In this document: piece after piece, positions 15,001-30,000 of the stretch
Layout of the letters: each line of letters opens with the position of its first letter
How positions within the stretch are numbered: position 1 is the stretch's first letter
Origin: Rostratula benghalensis
Lineage: Eukaryota > Chordata > Aves > Charadriiformes > Rostratulidae
DNA: 64,000 nucleotides
Direction of reading: 5' to 3'
Assembly: GCA_013399305.1 (NCBI GenBank)
Contig: VXAI01000163.1
Location: forward strand, 1,357,959 to 1,421,958
Translations under genes and position numbers: made by a program
Notes under the pieces: generated by a model
Database searches by the model: none
The model's input: only the letters and a program-made list of their open reading frames with translations
Told to the model about the DNA's origin: nothing

Positions 15001-16717
15001 ACCAACCCATTTCCCAATCACAACATGGGTCAAATGTCAATCAGGTCACTGATACGGTAGAGCTTAATCTGCCACAGTGGCTTCAGGGATTCCTGCTTCA
15101 ATTCCCCTCCACAGGACATCCTGAGCACGAGCAAAACAGTATTCTAGGAGTAAAACTTCCCCCATAGCGCTTCTGAGTGAAGGCATCTAACAAATTTTGC
15201 TTGCAGAAACTAGCGGGCAGCAGTCTCTGAAAGGCAGGGGAGGTTTTCTTCTCTGTTGTTACAAGAGTGAGAGGATCATGCTCACCTTGGACCAAAGTGC
15301 AGAGGAGCTGGTGGAGTCACCAAGCAGATCCCCCTGGCTGAAGCACGGGCTCTGCTGAGTTTCAAGACGTGCACTGGCACAACACAGACCACTGACCAAT
15401 GACAAATTTGTATGGCAATATTCAATGGCTGTTGCTTGGATAGAAGAACAAGAATGAGCCTGGGGCATGAGTTGCCTAAAAGCAGGATCCTCTGACCAGC
15501 CACATCCCACCAGAAAGGACCTGCAGCTTTTTTGGGTCGCTGGCATAACCTGGCGCTGCAGCTGGCCACCGTCGCTCAGGCTTTATTCTCATCACAGACC
15601 AGATGCCTCACAGCTCCATGTCACTGTGAAATGTTGCCTTTTTCCCCTTCACATCTTAAAAAAGGGTGGCAAAAGGCTAAAGAATGAAAGCCAACAGTAA
15701 AGAAATTCTAGCTAATTTCCATGCTTCAAATACAAAGCTGCAAAAGCAGCTTTGATGCATTTTGTTGTTAAATGAAAGCATTCTGAAATAATCTGCAAGA
15801 CCCAGCCTGATGAATGCTGTACTTTCATGAGTCATGGCAATAGCAGCTGAGGATATGCAACAATTTTTTACACAAGAATGAGCTTCTTCCAAACACGCTT
15901 GCTCTCTCTCCCCCCAACCAGATATTCTATTATGGCTGATTTGTTGGTGAAACACTTATTAAAACATCTCCAACAAATGCATTCTCCAACTCATATACCA
16001 TGCAGAAGCTTATGTTATTAACAGCATCTTTTTTTCAATCCTCAAAATTTGCTGTAAATTCTCTAATGGATTAATTGTATTATTATATTATTTTAACAGG
16101 AATGGATTGCTGTAGAATTATGTCGCAGCATTACAGTTTGGGCGGCCTCGTATAATCTTCACAGCAGCTGGAAAAGTAATTAGCATAAACCCCAAACAGC
16201 CTCATTAAACATCCCTTTCCTGTAAGATGGGACACATTTAAGGGCCTCGTCTCCCACGTTCCATTAGGGCTGGCATGGGGCTAGAATGATTCCAAAATGC
16301 ATTTTTCAGTCCAGCTAAGCAAAGTCCACTTAAAGCCTGAAAATATTCTGCAGCAGATCTCTGGAAGACACAGTGATGCTGCTCCGTACTGTAATACAGG
16401 CTCCTGGGGCAGTGATTTTACACTCACCCCCCACCCACCCCCTTTTTTGAACCAGGAGCTTCCATTTGGCAGCTCAAATATAAAACTAGACTACTGTAAC
16501 TGCCTTCTGTGTGCAAATCAGATCTGCAACTTCTGAACGCATTTGAATTCTTCTAATCTGCTTAAAAGGACAAATGTAAAACCAGTGATAATTTGTAAAT
16601 CCAGCAATAAAGAAGCAAACATCACTCGCTGCTTTCCTGTGCTATGAAGTGCCTTCTGCCACCACGAGCTGTTTATCTAATCACGTGCTTGCGAATGACC
16701 ACAGGGTTTCAAAATCT

Positions 16718-16739
16718 CTGTGGATCTTCAGATCCACAG
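16718..16739. repeat. Perfect 9-bp inverted repeat, 4-base loop
   Basis: CTGTGGATC, loop TTCA, then GATCCACAG. A short stable hairpin in intronic sequence. Confidence 0.85.
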
Positions 16740-18200
16740 CAGCAAGCAGATACACAGGCTAGCTGTGCTCTCTCTATAGAAAGGCAAAAGATTAATTTTT
16801 TAAAAAATTGCTTATAGTTTGGTATGAATTCTGGTGCAACTTCCTGACAGCTTTATACAAGACATTAGGAAAACATTAGTGCGTGCAAAGAGAAGCTACA
16901 GGCAACGTGCATTTAAACTTGGAATGTGGTGGGGTTTTTTCACTTCCCAAAATAAGACTATATCAAGTGTGCAATTTTGGATTAATGCAAAAACTAAACT
17001 GAAAATTCATTTTCATTTTTTATTCAGTTCTTCAGCTCATGGAGTGTGATATTTCAGCAGATGTAAAACACAAGTGTTTTCCTGTCTGCCAGGCCATTTT
17101 ATATTTGTAATTCAGATTTTTAGCTAAGCTTGTTAATATCTAATTCAAATGTGAAATGGGAATATATATTTGAATAAAAACTCTTCTAAAATTAACATAG
17201 AATACACTGAAATATAATGTGTTTATTTTCTGGAATTTCCCTCAGACAAATAATTTTCTTAAGTCAACGTGCATTCCTGAACAGCCTGAGTTCCTGCAAA
17301 ATGGCACTTTTCTTCAGAGAATGACAATTTGGACCTCCCTCAAAAAACCCCACAGAACAGGGAACAAAGAATCACTGAGTAACTCTGAAAAGTGGTTGTA
17401 CTGCTGGGTTTTTACAAAAGTGGAGCTGCTTTCTGGAAAACTGGACTAAGTTTTACATCAGCGCTGTTTCTTTCTCTTCTCCCACAACCCTGGGAATGAT
17501 CAGTGACTTTCATGGCAGTATTAACGCTCTATCAGCTGCCCCAGCACAGCCAGTACAACTGGCTGGGACCAGTGTCTGTACCACCTGCTCACTGTCTCGC
17601 ATCAAAAGGTCTGCTGGAGGTTTTGCACCGTCCCACTGATGGACTTCATCAAGGATGAGAACAGGATTTTGGGATATTCCAGCCTTCAGGGCAATTTCAG
17701 TGCCAGGTACACTGCAGGGGAGACTCTGCTCCCTTTCTCAACACTGATTCAGAATTACAGTTCCAAATGATCAGAGTAAGAGGGTGAACCAAGAAAAAAC
17801 ATAATTACTTCACAGTTCTAAACTAAACCTGGAGACAGTCTGGCCTGAAAGCGAAGAGGAATTGCAGCTGAAATATTAATACCTTTCACGTGGGATCAGT
17901 TTGTTATTAAATACAATTCTGGAGAACAGAATGGGACCATAAAGCACTTTAAAACACAGCCATGCTTCTTAGCCAATGATCCAAACCAAAACCACTGCTT
18001 TCAAGGTGCAGGCTGAAAACAGGACCTTTGTGGATAGACTTCAATAACCTGGTAGGCGCTTGGAAAATACACCCCAAATCTCTCCCCCACTAGAGCACCT
18101 CTCAAAAAGGACAGGCAGAGGTGAAGGCAGGCACATCTGCAGGCCAAGCTCCTCCTTGACTTTCTCAGGCAAAGGCTTCACCCAAATCACACAACCAGTT

Positions 18201-18220
18201 TAAAAGCTCAAGAGCTTTTA
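18201..18220. repeat. Perfect 9-bp inverted repeat, 2-base centre
   Basis: TAAAAGCTC, centre AA, then GAGCTTTTA. Confidence 0.85.
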
Positions 18221-21200
18221 CATGAGAACACAAGAGAGACAATCATTGGCAAAAGCAGAAGGGAGTAGGAAGGCTTTAGACCAGCACTGGCAACACATTA
18301 TTGAGTTTCTACCGATTCGAATATTCTGGAAAGCAAAGTTCAAAATATTTACCTATTGTAGTTAGAAATAATCAGCAGTAGAAATAAAATGATCTGGGGA
18401 TGGTTTATGAATAGCAGTTCCTCTAATTACACAGATTTACCACATTTTGTTTTCTTCTTGTTATTCATCAGAAACATTGAAAGTCCTTGCCTTTAAGGGT
18501 TGCCAAATTTAAATAATCTCTCTGCTGACTGGGAGACTTAACTTACATAAACACATCGACATACAAATTGTTATAGAGTACTTTTTAAAAAACTCTGTTT
18601 GGAACTATCAAAGCACCATGGCTTAGCACAAGAAAAAAAAAAAAAGCATTTGAACATAAAATGAATGACTGTTTTAATACAAATTCTGGGAGTAGGCCTG
18701 CTAAAGGTTTCATGATAGGATTTAGGTTTGGCACATTTACTTTTCTTTAAACAGTTTGAGTGTGAATCAATCTAAATGGAAGAACACGCACATCCTCCCT
18801 CAAAAAACAAACTGTAAAAACGCTCCATTTGTGGCAGTGCCTACACTTTTGGGCTTTAACCTTTAGATCCTCAATGCAGACCTCAGCTATTCCAGTTTAG
18901 CAGTGTAACTGCTAGCCAGAGAAGATTGACATCCTGTGTACAGATGACTATTAAGAGAATCCAAAGGTCTTTGGGCAGCAGATCAACCCATGAAACTGTC
19001 CTGAAAGTCCTGAAAGTTCCCCAACTCAGCCTTCCCCAACCAAACTGGTAATACCTGGCTCACACCAATTTGCTTCTTGGCTTTTTTGATATTCAGGTCT
19101 ACTTTGTTCAGCCCCAGTCTTTACCCCTACAAACTCCCCAACCCTACACCTTGACACAGGTTCCTGAACACCAATTCCTACAGTTTTACACTAAGTAAAT
19201 GAAGCTTTAAATAAAGTAGGAGTGGGACTTCCCTCTTGACTGCCTCAGACAATCCTTTACTTAGCAATAGAGCTGCTGTGGAGCTTTCCTCTGACACTGG
19301 ATTTTTTCTGCTCATTCTACTGGGCACCTATGTACCTAACCCAAACTTTGCTCAATTCATTGCCTCTCCTTACAACTGAGTTTTCTCCATACCCCTGAAT
19401 TTTTCACCATCTCCTGCTGTTCTCTTCCCAGTCCAACCAGCTTCCTCCAAATACAAGATTAGGGAAGATGGATACACCAGTTCTTTAAAATGAAGGCCAC
19501 CAGAAATGTGAAATAGCAAAACAAGACATTTTTTCCTTACTCAAACTCCTGCAAGCAGCTGAATTTTTTTTTTTTTTCTGAAAGGTTGCAAGCAGTTGGC
19601 TCTTGGTGAATACAGTGATAAAAAACTTCAATAATATTTCAAGTAAGCCCAGAACCAATCTTCCCCCAGGCTTCTTTATTTCAGAAGCACCTCCTTCTCC
19701 AAAACATTGCCAGGAAATGACATTTCACCAGCAAGCATACGGCACTGAAATAAAGTAACAGCACACCCAGGAACTGTTTTCAAATTCACATCAAGGTGAG
19801 CAGAACAAGATGAAGGTATTAAAAACAATTACAAAGGTCTGGCTGAGGAAAGTGTCAGCTTTCTCTTTTGGTATCTCCTTTGCTGATTCCCAGAGAGCCC
19901 AGTTTGGCTTTAAAACCCTTGTGGAGCCTCCTGAAGCTATCCCAACTGCATCCAGCCAAGGAAACTTGCTCAGGCAAAGAAAACTCACTTCCTGGCTTCT
20001 GCAATAAGTGAGACTGCTCCTTATCAGTTAAAACAAACTGTCCCATCAGCTGATATAATCTTGTCGTTTAGAAGTTTCCCTGTGCTCCCAAAGCCAGTGT
20101 TGTCAATGAATAACATTGTGGCTGAGTTTAATTTCTTTGTCTAACTCCCTGTACGTGCAACTTCACTGTCAGGAGCATTTATATTGTACTGTGGGGGTTT
20201 TGGTGTCCATCAACAAAATGTCAGTAGGACCTTCTGTCGTAAAATGATCTTCAGTCCTGACACTGAAAATCACTCTGTGCTGGAGGGAGCTTCACTTCTG
20301 TCCAGGGGCAGGATTACAGTGAGAATTAGCTTGTTTCTTGCCCCACAGTGGTACACCAGCATCCCTCATACAGTATAATCTCCCTTTCCGTTTGCTCTGA
20401 GATCGAGCCTGTCCACAGATGGAGCCCATCTGTCACCCACAGTGAATGTCCTGAACAACCTCCTCAACATTCCACCTTCCAGCAGAACAGGTTGCTCAAA
20501 TCAAACCCCAGATGTGGGCTCACCTGGCACCTACTGTCTGCAACAGACCACCCTACCGTGTGATCTTTTCTACTTGTTCTGGTCACTCTACAAAATACCT
20601 AATAGTGACGCTCATGGACAGACCAACTGCAAGGCAAAGGCATTAGATGTCTGCATCAAAAGCTATGATTTTTACCTTCATGACTAAGTCAGTACCAAGG
20701 CAATGTCAGATTTTGAACCTTCTGCATAGTTACTATAGGGATATGAGAACCAACGTAACCTATGAAGTATATGAAACACACTCATTGTTTCCAACCTTCA
20801 GCTTCTTAGTAACAATACAATAATGAAGATTGAAGAAGGGGGTGGCTTATTGTGGTCAAACATCATGATGAGTATTGATGTGCTGAAAGGTACCATACAC
20901 AATACACATAATGTCAAATTACAGATTTTCTATCTCATCTTATGCAATTATCAGATGCCAGAAAATAACTTTTCCTACTATCCAAAGGGGGATTTCGCCT
21001 GCTGACCACTGAACTAAAGCATTCATCTCTGAATAAATAATCAGAGCTTTTAGCCTGATAAAGATATGGACACAAAATGTTAGCGCTTGGAAATCTCAAA
21101 AAAAAAAAAAAGGCAACCATTCAACTTTAAATATCAGCCTGATGGCCTTTCTTCTCCCACAAAAGAAACCTCCCATTAATTTCAAAGGAAGTTTCAACAC

Positions 21201-21862
21201 ATAAGGTCATGTGTTTTGACCCTTACTGCTTTCAACATTTAAAATAATTGAATCTATTGTTGCAGCAAATAAGAGCCTAATAAAATACTTGTATTACTAT
21301 TTATTTTATTATAATTACTGGTGTTCTATGCAGGTGGGAAAGCTTGGTTGCATGCCTGTAGGACACTAATGGGAAATATTTTTTTTTCTGAGAGTCACAT
21401 TTATCAGTGCACTAGAAGAAAATAAGCCTGTATTAGAAAGTTTCATGCTGACTCTCATTATGCCATCTCATAAGCTTGTCCTTTGATTTTTTATAAAAAT
21501 TAAATATATTTCCTCAGTGAGATCAGAGGTATTAGATGAGAGGTCATGGAAGTGCTGGCAGAGAAATGCTAGTTTTACGGTGTGAAATCTTTTGTATTAC
21601 ACATATTAGCTTCAACCAATGCTACTGAATTGCCAGGGGAGTGCGGTAGGATCCTGGTGGATTCCTGTACCCCAGGGTCACGGATGATGGAATCTGTGGG
21701 GTTCCCAGCTCTGGTACAGCTCTGAAGTAAATCTCCCCAGGGTGCTCAGCAAATTTGACATCCTTGTCAATTTTGCTGCAGTTAGTAGCAAGGAAGCTGA
21801 CAAGAATACCAATTTTGCAGAGCAGCTGCAGGATACTGGTAGCTTACTAGAAATGAAAATTT

Positions 21863-21884
21863 GGGGGGGTGGGGTGGTGGGGGG
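21863..21884 (+). repeat. G-rich cluster, possible quadruplex
   Basis: G7, G4, G2 and G6 runs are separated by single T bases. The G7 or G6 run can supply two blocks, giving four runs of three. Confidence 0.5.
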
Positions 21885-23520
21885 AAGGTTTTTGATTCAG
21901 CTGAGATCAAACCCAGTACTGCAATTGACAAATATTCCCTGCAACCTGGATACCCAGCTTTTAAATTAGATCCTCATACTCTGCAGTCCCTCTCACCAGG
22001 GGAGGAGATGTGATGGCATCTCTGGTTAAAGCCTCCTTCTCCTCTGAGAAGAGGAAATATATGTTTTCACTCTGGTTATAATCAGTGTATACTTTCCAAA
22101 TGTTTTGGTAAATGGGGCACATCTCCATAACACTTCTTGTAAAGCCCAGAGCAGGCTATGCAGGCGTATGCAAGCCAGCTTCAAATAATCAGTTACAGCA
22201 GTACACAGCTCCACCCCAGCTCCTGGAGCTGGATAAACCATACAAATAAACACCAGGCAGGCTTTGGCAACCCATGGTACATCCTGAATTGCTGTGGTTA
22301 TCCTCCTCGTTGGAACCAACTAACCCAGAATGCTGGAACTAGCTTCAAAGTAGTTGTCACCACAGTGTCCAGGTATCCCTAAGAGCTATGCCATTACCAT
22401 GGAAACCCTGCTACGGGGCACTACGGTTATGACTGATACAGAATATGAAGACAAGCCTTTTGTTTTGCAGAAACATGTCATTTCTGGTGACAATAGTTCT
22501 CAGCTGCCAAAATACGCAATCATCACTCAGAGTAGTACAGCCATCTATTCCAGTTCATTAGTCTCTGCCTGACAAATTAGAGAGCAGTTGCAACAACACA
22601 CTTGTTAAGAGCACCTTCAGGTATGAACCTGGAAAACTCTAATTCTGTATTTAAACTCATGCAAGAGGCTGCATTTAGATAAATGTGACTTCTCATGCAA
22701 TTATGGACCATCTTCAGGAGCACAGGTGTCGGGGAGCCAGAATGTACAGTCAAGTCCTGCCTGAAAGCTTCCACCATGCAGTAAACAGAACAGAGAGCAA
22801 CTGGGCTGTAACTCAAACCTCTTCTAGCACATAAATGGGCAAGACCCTCACTACTTGCTTTTTAGTTCTAATAAGAACAACAGGAAATCAGAAGAAAATT
22901 CATGTTTTCTCACAGACAATCCAGGCTCAAGGTTTGCAAAACCACATCTAGTAGTCATTAGTCATCACGGAATAACAAAGAAGAGACCTCCTAAATAGAT
23001 CACAAAGGTTGGGAACAAACATGCCAGGTACAGACTTCCACCACGTGCATCAGTGCCTGGACACAGGATTCTTCTACAGACCACTTTACAACATTAAAAC
23101 ATGCTTTTGCAGTTTTCTGTACTTATTTTTTAATTAAAAAGTCTTAAACCAGGAGTGTTAGAAAGCAATGGCAGAAGAAGGGGTGTGGCAGGAAAAGAGA
23201 CTTGTTTTTCTCAGAAAACAAGTGACAAATCTTTCCTGCCCAATGGAGAAAATAATTTATGGTTACACAAGTTACTCAACACCATGTCAACTCCTTTGTC
23301 ATGTATTTTTCTTGCTCCTCTATTAGGATTTACTGGAGTTGAATGTGGCTAAATCCCCTACCGGCACTGTTTTTTCATACTGCCATTTCCTTTATCCATA
23401 AGCTGCTAAAGTAATGTAACATTTCTGCTGGGTTACCCTTTAGCTCTAGTAGCAGAGCCTGAACATACAGCTTTGGCAAGCTACTGCTTTAATTGGGCAC
23501 CCAATGTGTTTCTTTGGGGG

Positions 23521-23548
23521 TTTTTTTTTTTTAAAAAAAAAAAAAAAA
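23521..23548. repeat. T12A16 homopolymer palindrome
   Basis: Twelve T are followed directly by sixteen A, giving a self-complementary block about 150 bases past the donor of the PHACTR1 internal exon. Run lengths in such sequence are prone to sequencing error. Confidence 0.9.
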
Positions 23549-23605
23549 CTGTGCCAAAGTTAAAGATCTCTTAGAATCTGAGAAATACCTCCAAGCCAGA
23601 CTTCA

Positions 23606-24016
<411 letters not shown>

Positions 24017-27000
24017 CTATTATTTTAATATTATTTTCTTTCCTTTCCGTGGAATCCATAATTTACTGTAAAGATCAGTATTAACAGATTCAACAGGAAT
24101 ATGGATTATTACAATAGCAAAGTTATAATCTTTAACAAATTGTTCTGCACTCCTTTAGACAGCTGGCAGTCCATCCGCCAGCCACTCCTGGGGAAGAGTG
24201 ACAGAGATTGGGGAGGAGAAAGCTCAAAAAAATGATGCAATACTGCTTAAAAAAATACCGCGAATCATCTTTTTTTATTATTATTATTCACAGAAAGAGA
24301 CATTTCCATGAAGTAATATTTATCAGGAGCAAGGACCCTTATAAATAACAATCCTCTGGTGTCATTACTGTGTCCATTAAACCTGCTTGGGTTACAGAAG
24401 GGGCTGGCATTTGGAATTTCCTAGTGACAGAAAGGGTGCTAAAAATTGAAGAGGTTCCTTCCAGTCCCACTTTCCTGCCCACTCACTCCCCTCCGATTCT
24501 TAGACTTTTCTTTTAACACAGGGACTTGGCGAATATTAATTCAGCCCTGTACTTAGGGCTGAATTCCCATAGGGGTGTTCCAGGTTTTCACTGAGTTTCT
24601 GCTGTTAAAATATTCAGCTTTCTGCAGCCTTTACAGTGTAATATATCATGATAGTCTTAATACTTAAAAAAAAAAAAAAATCTGAAGAATTTAAATTATC
24701 CTTCCTTCCCGATGAGACCAAGAGAGGTCTGGGAGTGGTCATTGGGTGCCGTTACATTGCATTTACAAACACATTTGCAGGGAAAAGATGCTGATAGCTT
24801 TGAGATATAACATCCCTGTCATTAGAGGCTCAGAGAGGGGTTAGCCGGGACCATAAAGGGAAACACCAGCAGAGGGAAGGTACCAGTAGCCAAGGAGAGA
24901 GGGTCTCTCCATGCCAGAGCTGCCAAAGCTGCAATAAGGTCTCCCAGTCCTGGGCCGAAATACGCACCTTCTCTCCCAAAAAAAACCCACTCCAGCATCT
25001 GCACAATTCAGTCAATATACAGGAGGAGGGTTTTCTGTTAAGTTGCTGGTATTGTTTTCTGGGGTGGTTTTTTTTGGGTTTTTTTGTTTTTTTTTTTCCT
25101 CTTGTTTGTTTGGTTTTTAAGGGATATAATTTCCCAGACTTGTGTTGCAATGCAACGCTGCCAGTCAAACTTATTGGAGTTGTTTGCACACACGCAGAGT
25201 CCAGATTCATAAAGACACAGATCCTCACCTCTCCCAGGCTGATGACAGCAGCCCAGGGTTTCTATTTCACCTCTACTATATCAAGTATCATCCTCAGCCA
25301 TGAGCACAGGCTCAGGAACCTCAGCAGGAGCGTTGCTCTGAAGCGACAAGCACACCTACTCCACACTGACAGAAACATCACAGGTTTTGGCTGGCAAATT
25401 CTTAGGTGTCGCAATGGTAACTTTTCAAGGCTTTAAGTATGCTAAATTTAGGTGGGTTTTCATCTCTATCACAAAGGCAGGTCCATTATCAGAACTCCAA
25501 ACTGAAATACTATTTGAGCCCCTTAGGTTGTTGCAAGAAGGTTGGTTATTCTGTTGTCAGTCTTTTGTTTGGTTTTTAACATTGGCAACACAATCTTTTT
25601 TTTCCTGTATAATATCACTGCCAGATACATTTGTCTGTAGCTTTCTTGAGAAGACAAAGCTATCCAGCAAGACACACAAGAGCCCAACTGGTTCAGTGGA
25701 AATGGTTAAAAACAACTATTCTGTGGAGTAATGGAGAGAAAGACAGACATTTCTGAGAACAGTGTCTTTCCATTTAAAGCAGAGTTAAAAAAGGTAGTTT
25801 GGCCAAAGCGTTTAGTTCTGTTTGAGCATTTTGTGCCTGACTGCCTGGAGCAATACCTTCTGACAGAGAGAAGCCATTTCAGGGCTCTGTCCTGTGCAGG
25901 GGCTGCATCAAGGCTAGAAATTGCCTGGTTATGCAGAACAAATCGTGAGGGTAAAAAGAAGAGGAAATCATAAGATTCCTTACACTTTCTGATCTCACTG
26001 GAACCTGCTGGGCTTTGAAGACCAGCACAGGGTACCAGCTACCTCACTTGATATACACATCCAAAGGGTCCATGACTTTCCTCCTTCCTCCTTTTTGAAG
26101 ATGCCTCTCGTTAAAGCACATAACATCAGATTGTGTTCCACTGCTGTGAGTTTTAGAGATGCTGCTAAAAGCAAGGGGCTGGTATTGTCTTTGCTGCCTT
26201 ACTTGAGGCATACAGGGTGCACAAGCAGATTGTTCCTGCTGCATAAACCCACAGCTGAAACATAATGAAATTCCACTTGTTGCTCACCCTCTCTCTTTGT
26301 CCCCATCACTGGGCCACCATTTCTGCTACCCAGGTGTCTCAGTTACTCAATCTCAGGGCTGCAACAACTCCTCTTGGAGAGCTGGTCCTAACTGGCACTG
26401 CTGAAGCCATTCCCTGGGGAACTGACATCCCTTAGAGATTCTTTTCTTTTGCAACATACATCCCCTCTGTCCTACACCAGCTGAGCTCTCACTGCCCCCA
26501 GGAAGCTTTTCCCATTCAGGATAAATGAGTATGGATTCACAGTCAGGCTAAACTAACAAGGGAGTTAAAGAAATTTACCCAAAGGGCAGGTTCTTTAAAA
26601 ACCAAACACAGTGTCAAACTCACTTCCATATTTTGACTGCTCTCCTTTGAATTTCAGTATAATCTCTCACATGGATCTATGCCCCAGAAGTCCTGCTGTG
26701 CTCTCCATCAGCCATGAACGTGGCCCTTCTTCATCCTCTCCAAACATACACAGCTTTGAGTTAATGTGTGTAACAGCTCTTTTTCCCCCCTTTGGCTCTT
26801 ATTTCTCAGAAGGACTACCTAATATTTCTTCATGAGAAATACTCTCAAGAGCACTGCTAATTCAAAGCATAATAATCACTGGCTAGGAATGGACCACATT
26901 AGCATAAAGCCATGACAGTTTTAATACAGCAAGAATAAAAGCTGACCACAATGCAAGAAGTAAACGCCAGATTTCTGTGCTCTTCTTTGCTGCTGCATCT

Positions 27001-30000
27001 TTTGCTCAAGTTGGCCGGGTTTCTCTGCCTTTTTGGCTCCTAATGACTATTGACTGGCTGTGGGCTGCGACACCCACTGCTGACAGCAGGCTCTGTAGGC
27101 TGGTTTCACACCCTTGCTGTTCCCAAAAAAGGTGGTACTTGCGTGAATGGAAGCCAACCCAAGCCTTGCACTTTTATTTTTTTGCCTTCAAAGAGGAAAG
27201 CAGTTCCAGCAGTCCCAGCTTGATCAGTCTGCTGAACTGGGAACAGCTAAGTGTGTTTATAAAAAAACAGTTACCACATTCAGGTATACGGAGCAAATTA
27301 ATTGCTGAAGGCTGAAGCCCACCCATCCCATCCATGGTCTTTAACATTACCTTCCTCACTGGCAGTCACACTAGGTTTCCTCTCAGAACCATTTCTTAAC
27401 ACTCATAGTTCATGACCAGACACATGATTATCTTAACAGGCAGTTTACTCCACAAAGTTAGATTTTAAGCCTTCCTAGGAAACACCAATGGCTGCATTGT
27501 GCTTTCTGTTATGTCTGTGCAAATCCATAGTAACAGGCTGAAAACCATCTTGGCCCTAAAGACGCAATTGACTAAATGCACTGTTTTATTTAATGGCAAT
27601 AACTTTGCCTAAGTAAAAAAAATGAAGAATACACTTCCTAATCAACATCCAAACAGCCTTTTGTTCTGCAGATTAGTTTCCAACACACTCCTGTTGCAAG
27701 GTTTCATTTGAACTCTGCACTCTGCACAGCCTTCACTTAAGACTGCACAGAACTTATTCCAGCAGCTTTGTTCAATCACGATGCAGACACATCGTGCCTT
27801 TTTGAAATGACAGGAAACCTGGACTACTTTAATTGCTGAGCACTTGTGTCTTCTCTTTACCTGAACAGGAACACTTTCAATTAAAAAAGCACCTTGTTTT
27901 TCTTTCAGGAAAATGGTTCATTTTCTGCTCTTCTATTATCATCTGTTCAGTTGTTTCCCTTTAATTTCCCTTTGCACCTGGAATTAATTTTCATCAGCCC
28001 TCCCTTTACTATTTGAATTGCCCATTTAAACTTTTCCTAACTTCTTGAAGGTCTGTTTTCCAATGAAAGAGGAGGCATAGCATGCAGCAGTCTAAACACA
28101 GTCTTGCCAAACGGGGATGATTACTCCCTCAGTTGGCAACAGCTCCCACTGGATGCATGCATTTGTAATGGCACCAACTGGGTTGGTGTAGTGGGATTAT
28201 GAGCCACGAAGAGGCTGTCAGTAGCTTTCCTTTGCATGCTAAGCAGCACACACATTTTCCAAACCCTAGCCAATTGTTTCCACTTCCCCAGGTGTGTAGC
28301 ACTTTGCATTGTATCCATAAACTGAATTTCTCACCCTTCACACTTGCCTGTTTCAGCACAGGCATCAGACTGTGATATGGCTCTGCTCTCTGCTGCGATC
28401 TCTCAGCGTATTTATTTCTCTTGTTGGAAGAGAATTGCAAAGAACAGCTTTGGAAGTCCAATCCCTTTAGGACCCTGCTTTCATCTTCCCTACATTTTGA
28501 CGTAAAATGTTAATTATTCATGCTGATTGCAATCTGAAAGCCATTTTTTAACCTCTGCAAGCTATACTGCCCTGCATGCATCACTCTAAACATGTCTTTA
28601 TTGCTATGAAATCTTGCAAAACACCAAGCATTTCCTGTAATTTAACACAGTGCACAAGATTTTTACTTGCAACAAAAGCACTTTATGAGGTTATGTTATC
28701 AATACCTACATATCTCCTCCTATAAACCCTGCAATTATAAGAAATAAGGATTGTTAGATTTCACTGATATCTGCTATTTTTTCCATCCCTTATTGCTCTT
28801 ATGACTCACTGGGTTTTCCATCTTGTGTTTATTACATACAGATTTGGTGCTAAATCCAATAAACAGCACTGCAGCTCCTCACTTCTGGGCACCCGTATAC
28901 TGGAGAAGAACCCACAACTCTGTCCTGGGTACCACACACACTACATGGAGACTCGGCTGCTCCAGAACAGGACTCTGAGCAGCCACTACAATCTTCACTA
29001 CAGATTCACTACAAGTGAAGCACAACAAAAAGCCAACCAAGAGAGAAATAGGGCAAGCAGAAGCAAATCAGATATCCTACCCTTCCCGGGGATACACAAA
29101 GGCCATTCCCCAGGTGCCAGGAATTGCTCTGGTAATAAACTTCAGCTTGAAAGGAAAGGAAATTTTACCTTTCCTAAAGGTAAGCAGGTAGGAGATGCAG
29201 TTTGCGCTTTTAAGAAAGCAGAGGAAGTAAGATGAGATGCAAAGACTTTTCTGTTAGAGCAGCTAGGGCATTTACTTGGGAGGCAGAAGAATCACAGGAC
29301 CACGTTCATCCTCCTGTTGAGAAAATTCAAGCCCACATCTCCCATTTTTCTTGGGAACATTACTGTGGTTTACACTGTGATGGGTGGGGAGCACTCCCCA
29401 TCTCTTCTACTACAACTGTTATTACAAAGAAGTCAAGATCTAGTGGGTCTTAAAGAAAGCATGGGTGGAAGCACAACTCCTGATATTTAGGGCACTCATC
29501 TGTCAGCAAAAGACCCTTTTCCAAGACTATGATTGGGCTTTGCCCTAGATTAAATAACCCAAACCTCCTTCTGCTTCACTCATGGATTGAAAGAAAAGTC
29601 TAGTTACAGCTACGATTAGAGCCTGATCCTGTCCAGTTGTGCACAAAAGAGAACAAAGGGGCCTGAAGATGCTGCCTCTCACTGTTCTTTTCTTTTCAGT
29701 TCTGGTATGGAATATATTATCCAAGTCATGAGGGAGGAGAGAAGAGAGGTGAGGCACTGTCTCCTACATCCTCTGCCCAGAAACTAGGAGAGCACGAATG
29801 GGCAGATGGATCCCTGTTACCAGAGCTGGCTGGGCACCCAGCAAGAGGGAGATGTGTTTCAGCCTGTGAAGGACTGCCATAAAACCCTCCTGTTCCGGGC
29901 TAAACAGCAGTTTAACAAGCAGAATTTCCCACCCAGAGCATAAACCTCCGAGGCATCCTCCTCATACTGCCATCACACCACCACAATAAAAACTCATCCA

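Noticed and set aside
17590..17770. Short plus-strand frame containing MDFIKDENRILGYS as a possible exon
   Set aside because: Under 60 codons, no recognised family, and no good splice sites around it.
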